From the NCBI GenBank assembly GCA_014859985.1, contig JACZKN010000353.1:1-7776 (forward strand): a DNA stretch of 7,776 nucleotides, given 5' to 3'. Under the pieces are notes generated by a model. The model saw only the letters and a list, made by a program, of their open reading frames with translations, ran no database searches and was not told the DNA's origin. This stretch comes from Candidatus Krumholzibacteriia bacterium (lineage in GTDB: Bacteria; Krumholzibacteriota; Krumholzibacteriia; LZORAL124-64-63). Numbering within the stretch: position 1 is the first letter of the stretch; each line of letters opens with the position of its first letter. A program made the translations under genes and the position numbers. Positions 5,368-7,776 of this stretch are shown here, piece after piece.

Positions 5368-5897
5368 TTACCGACCTGATCTTCGTGGCCCTGGCGCTGC
5401 TGACGGTGGTGCCGGCGGTGTGGGTCGCGTTCAGCCCCAACATCGTGCACGCCGGCTTCGCGCTGCTGTTCACCCTGCTGGGCGCGGCCGGGCTCTACGC
5501 GTTCCTGGGCGCGGACTTCATCGCCGTCACCCAGGTGATGGTCTACGTGGGCGGCGTGCTCGTGCTGGTGCTGTTCACGGTGATGATGACGCGGGTGCCG
5601 CAGCAGGGGCGGCGGCGCCACGGCCTGGACCACTACGTGCCGGCGGCGGTGCTCTCGCTGGCCGTCTTCGGGCTGCTCTACAAGGCCATCACGTCGGTGC
5701 AGTGGAACGCGCGGGCGGTGCCCGCCCAGCCGACCACGGCCGAGATCGGCGTCAACCTCATGTCCAACTACATCTTCCCGTTCGAGTACGTGTCGCTGGT
5801 GCTGCTGGCGGCGATGATCGGGGCGGCCATCCTGATCCGCGAGCACCGCAACGGCGACGGCCCCGACGGGGACCGGGACGAGGAGGTGGCGTCGTGA
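5364..5897 (+). CDS. nuoJ: NADH-quinone oxidoreductase subunit J (NuoJ)
   Basis: A 177-residue membrane subunit between NuoH/NuoA and NuoK. Five spans are visible at about residues 2-22, 28-48, 53-76, 91-110 and 137-160. The third carries the family hallmark DFIAVTQVMVYVGG (51-64) then VLVLVLF (65-71), the helix that in known structures switches between a pi-bulge and straight form during coupling. The fifth span begins FPFEYVSLVLLAA (138-150) with a conserved Glu141. The tail after 160 is acidic and hydrophilic. The GTG start overlaps the nuoI stop as GTGA, and the stop overlaps the nuoK start in the same way, so translation of I-J-K is probably coupled. Confidence 0.96.
   Translation: MITDLIFVALALLTVVPAVWVAFSPNIVHAGFALLFTLLGAAGLYAFLGADFIAVTQVMVYVGGVLVLVLFTVMMTRVPQQGRRRHGLDHYVPAAVLSLAVFGLLYKAITSVQWNARAVPAQPTTAEIGVNLMSNYIFPFEYVSLVLLAAMIGAAILIREHRNGDGPDGDRDEEVAS
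5881..5886 (+). promoter_or_regulatory. Shine-Dalgarno site fixing the nuoK GTG start
   Basis: A perfect AGGAGG within the final codons of nuoJ is seven bases before the GTG at 5894. Confidence 0.8.
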
Positions 5898-6202
5898 ACG
5901 TCGGGCTGCCCCATTTCCTGACCGTGAGCGCGGCCCTGTTCTCGCTGGGCCTGTTCGCGGTGATGTCCCGGCGCAACGCCGTCGGCATCCTGATGGGCGT
6001 CGAGCTGATGCTCAACGCCGCCAACATCAACTTCGTGGCCTTCTCGCGCTACGTGCAGCACGGCATCGACGGCCAGCTGATGGCCGCCTTCGTGATCGTG
6101 CTGGCGGCGGCCGAGGCGGCCGTCGCGCTGGCCATCGTGCTGGCGATGTTCCGCAACTTCGGGACGGTCCACGCCGACGCCGTCCAGAGCCTGAAGCGAT
6201 AA
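5894..6202 (+). CDS. nuoK: NADH-quinone oxidoreductase subunit K (NuoK)
   Basis: A 102-residue, three-span membrane subunit homologous to MrpC of the Mrp sodium/proton antiporters. Spans lie at about residues 6-24, 29-50 and 62-88. The two buried glutamates that are essential for coupling in E. coli (Glu36 and Glu72) correspond here to Glu37 in GILMGVELMLNAANINF (31-47) and Glu74 in LAAAEAAVALAIVLAMFR (70-87). The length matches the family. The GTG start forms a GTGA overlap with the nuoJ stop. The gene ends TAA, and a 16-bp gap leads to the nuoL ATG. Confidence 0.97.
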   Translation: MNVGLPHFLTVSAALFSLGLFAVMSRRNAVGILMGVELMLNAANINFVAFSRYVQHGIDGQLMAAFVIVLAAAEAAVALAIVLAMFRNFGTVHADAVQSLKR

Positions 6203-6218
6203 GGGAGACGTGCCGGTG

Positions 6219-7776
6219 ATGAGCGACAACGCCATCCTGTATTCCGCGCTGGCCATCCTGGGACTGCCGCTCCTGAGCTACGTGCTGACCTTCTTCTTCG
6301 GGAAGAGGCTGCCGCGCCGGGGCGACTGGATCGGCGTCACGCTGATGGGCGCGGCCGAGCTGCTGGCGATCCGCATCTTCCTGGCCTTCTGGAGGATCGG
6401 CGACCCCTCGTACCGGGTGGAGGGTTCCTTCACCTGGATCGACCTGGGCGGCTTCCGGGTCGACGCCGGGGTGCTGGTCGACGGGATGACGGCGGTGATG
6501 CTGATGGTGGTCTGCACCATCAGCTTCCTGGTGCACGTCTACTCCATGGGCTACATGCACGGCGACCGCCGCTACGAGCGGTTCTTCGCCTTCCTCGGCT
6601 TCTTCTCGTTCTCGATGCTGGGGATCGTGCTGGCGAACAACCTGTTCTTCCTCTACGTCTTCTGGGAGCTGGTGGGGCTCTCCAGCTACCTGCTGATCGG
6701 CTTCTTCTTCCACAAGCATTCGGCCGCCAACGCCAACAAGAAGGCCTTCCTGGCCAACCGCGTGGGCGACTACGGCTTCTGGCTGGGCATCCTGGTCTTC
6801 TTCACGGCCACCGGCACCCTGAACTACTTCGAGCTCTTCGCCCACGTGGACGCCGGCACGGTCAAGGGCACGCTGCTGTCCTGGGCCGGCGTGGGCCTGT
6901 TCATGGGCTGCGTCGGCAAGTCGGCGCAGATGCCCCTGCACATCTGGCTGCCCGACGCGATGGAGGGCCCGACCCCGGTCTCGGCCCTGATCCACGCCGC
7001 CACCATGGTCGCGGCCGGCGTCTACATGGTGGCTCGCCTGGCGCCCCTGTTCGGTGCCGAAGCCCTGCTGGTGGTCCTGTACGTGGGCGCGGTCACCGCC
7101 TTCCTGGCCGCGACCATCGCCCTGGTCAAGACCGACATCAAGCGGGTGCTGGCCTTCTCGACCCTCAGCCAGCTGGGCTACATGGTGATGTCCCTGGGCG
7201 CGGGCGACCCGACCAACGGCATGTTCCACCTGACCACCCACGCCATGTTCAAGGCCCTGCTCTTCCTCGCCGCCGGCTCGGTGATCCACGCCGTGCACAG
7301 CCAGGAGATGCCGGACATGGGCGGCCTGCGCCGCAAGACGCCCGTCACCTTCGCCACCTTCCTGATCGCGACCCTGGCCATCAGCGGCGTGCCCGGCCTG
7401 GCGGGCTTCTACTCCAAGGACGGCATCCTGGGCTCGACCCTGGCCTTCGGCATGACCGACGGCCACTACCTGCCGTTCATCCTGGGCATCACCGCCGCCG
7501 TGCTGACGCCCTTCTACATGTTCCGCATCGTGTTTCTGACCTTCTTCGGCAAGCCCCGCGACCAGCACCGCTACGACCACGCCCACGAGTCGGGCCCGAG
7601 CATGACCATCCCGCTGGTGATCCTGGCGGTGCTCTCCATCGTCGCCGCGGGCTGGAAGACCGCCAGCGACGGCTGGTTCGCGAAGTTCATGGCGCCCTAC
7701 GACGTGGCGGCGATCAGCGCGGAGTTCCAGCTCCAGGAGGCGCCGGCCGGCGCCTCCTGGAGCTGGAACTCCGCGC
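6219..7776 (+). CDS. nuoL: NADH-quinone oxidoreductase subunit L (NuoL), 3' end outside window
   Basis: The first 519 codons of the distal antiporter-like pump subunit, which usually has about 610-680 residues. Key proton-path residues are visible: Glu150 in FWELVGLSSYLLIGFF, Lys234 in VGKSAQMPLHIWLPDAMEGP, and Lys345 in HAMFKALLFLAAG. ALIHAATMVAAGVYMVARL and LAFSTLSQLGYM are also canonical. The region reached is beyond span 12 (HESGPSMTIPLVILAVLS), so the C-terminal amphipathic helix HL is missing only because the window ends. GGGAG (6203-6207) precedes the ATG at 6219; an adjacent in-frame GTG at 6216 is equally possible. The last 60 bases form a perfect palindrome, so the residues after about 509 may not be genuine. 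nuoM and nuoN are expected to follow. Confidence 0.96.
   Translation, partial: MSDNAILYSALAILGLPLLSYVLTFFFGKRLPRRGDWIGVTLMGAAELLAIRIFLAFWRIGDPSYRVEGSFTWIDLGGFRVDAGVLVDGMTAVMLMVVCTISFLVHVYSMGYMHGDRRYERFFAFLGFFSFSMLGIVLANNLFFLYVFWELVGLSSYLLIGFFFHKHSAANANKKAFLANRVGDYGFWLGILVFFTATGTLNYFELFAHVDAGTVKGTLLSWAGVGLFMGCVGKSAQMPLHIWLPDAMEGPTPVSALIHAATMVAAGVYMVARLAPLFGAEALLVVLYVGAVTAFLAATIALVKTDIKRVLAFSTLSQLGYMVMSLGAGDPTNGMFHLTTHAMFKALLFLAAGSVIHAVHSQEMPDMGGLRRKTPVTFATFLIATLAISGVPGLAGFYSKDGILGSTLAFGMTDGHYLPFILGITAAVLTPFYMFRIVFLTFFGKPRDQHRYDHAHESGPSMTIPLVILAVLSIVAAGWKTASDGWFAKFMAPYDVAAISAEFQLQEAPAGASWSWNSA
7717..7776. repeat. Perfect 60-bp palindrome at the window end
   Basis: Bases 7717-7746 are the exact reverse complement of 7747-7776, with no spacer and no mismatch; the centre is CGCCGG|CCGGCG at 7746/7747. 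The arms may continue beyond the window. It lies wholly inside the nuoL frame and encodes EFQLQEAPAGASWSWNSA-type sequence that is not a known conserved part of NuoL. Its end coincides with the window end, which is what a fold-back at a contig terminus would produce. A genuine hairpin cannot be excluded. Confidence 0.95.

Noticed and set aside
6027..7586. 519-residue - strand frame opposite nuoK/nuoL
   Set aside because: Its length results from lack of stop codons opposite G+C-rich coding DNA. The sequence is a monotonous His/Gln/Gly/Glu/Val mix with no domain.

Overview
The window is strongly G+C-rich and carries a textbook bacterial respiratory complex I operon on the + strand, nuoA-B-C-D-H-I-J-K-L. 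Divergently, on the - strand, sits rlmH, the 23S rRNA pseudouridine-1915 methyltransferase. The complex I proteins are unambiguous at motif level. The organism cannot be named from the sequence. High G+C, strong Shine-Dalgarno sites, GTG starts with 4-base overlaps and the nuoD-nuoH junction without nuoEFG are compatible with a free-living bacterium of the FCB, deltaproteobacterial or similar lineages; that is only an inference.

Layout. Positions 1-173 hold the downstream flank of rlmH and possibly the first 17 codons of another leftward gene (start at 53). rlmH runs leftward from 608 to 174. The interval 609-850 is a divergent regulatory region with a conspicuously A+T-richer core (about 625-755). 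That core contains a candidate promoter for each direction and a near-perfect 22-bp dyad at 708-729, next to the predicted nuo transcription start. From 851 to the right edge nine nuo genes follow with gaps of 0-32 bp or overlaps of 1-4 bp, so they almost certainly form one transcript. nuoL is cut by the window edge after 519 codons; nuoM and nuoN would be expected next.

How the genes work together. NuoB, C, D and I form the connecting (Q) module, carrying cluster N2 (NuoB), the two N6 clusters (NuoI) and the quinone pocket (NuoD, NuoB, NuoH). NuoA, H, J, K and L are membrane subunits that couple quinone reduction to proton pumping. The NADH-oxidising module genes nuoE, nuoF and nuoG are missing from their usual place between nuoD and nuoH. 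The complex is therefore either an 11-subunit type with another electron donor, or its N-module is encoded elsewhere.

The most unusual sequence structure is a perfect 60-bp inverted repeat (7717-7776) ending exactly at the window edge inside nuoL. It is more likely a fold-back assembly or library artefact than biology, and bases after about 7746 should be treated as suspect. I see no undescribed system here. The points worth a second look are the missing nuoEFG, the operator-like dyad, and substitutions in NuoI (Cys-His in place of Cys-Pro) and NuoD (an extra Cys-x-x-Cys).
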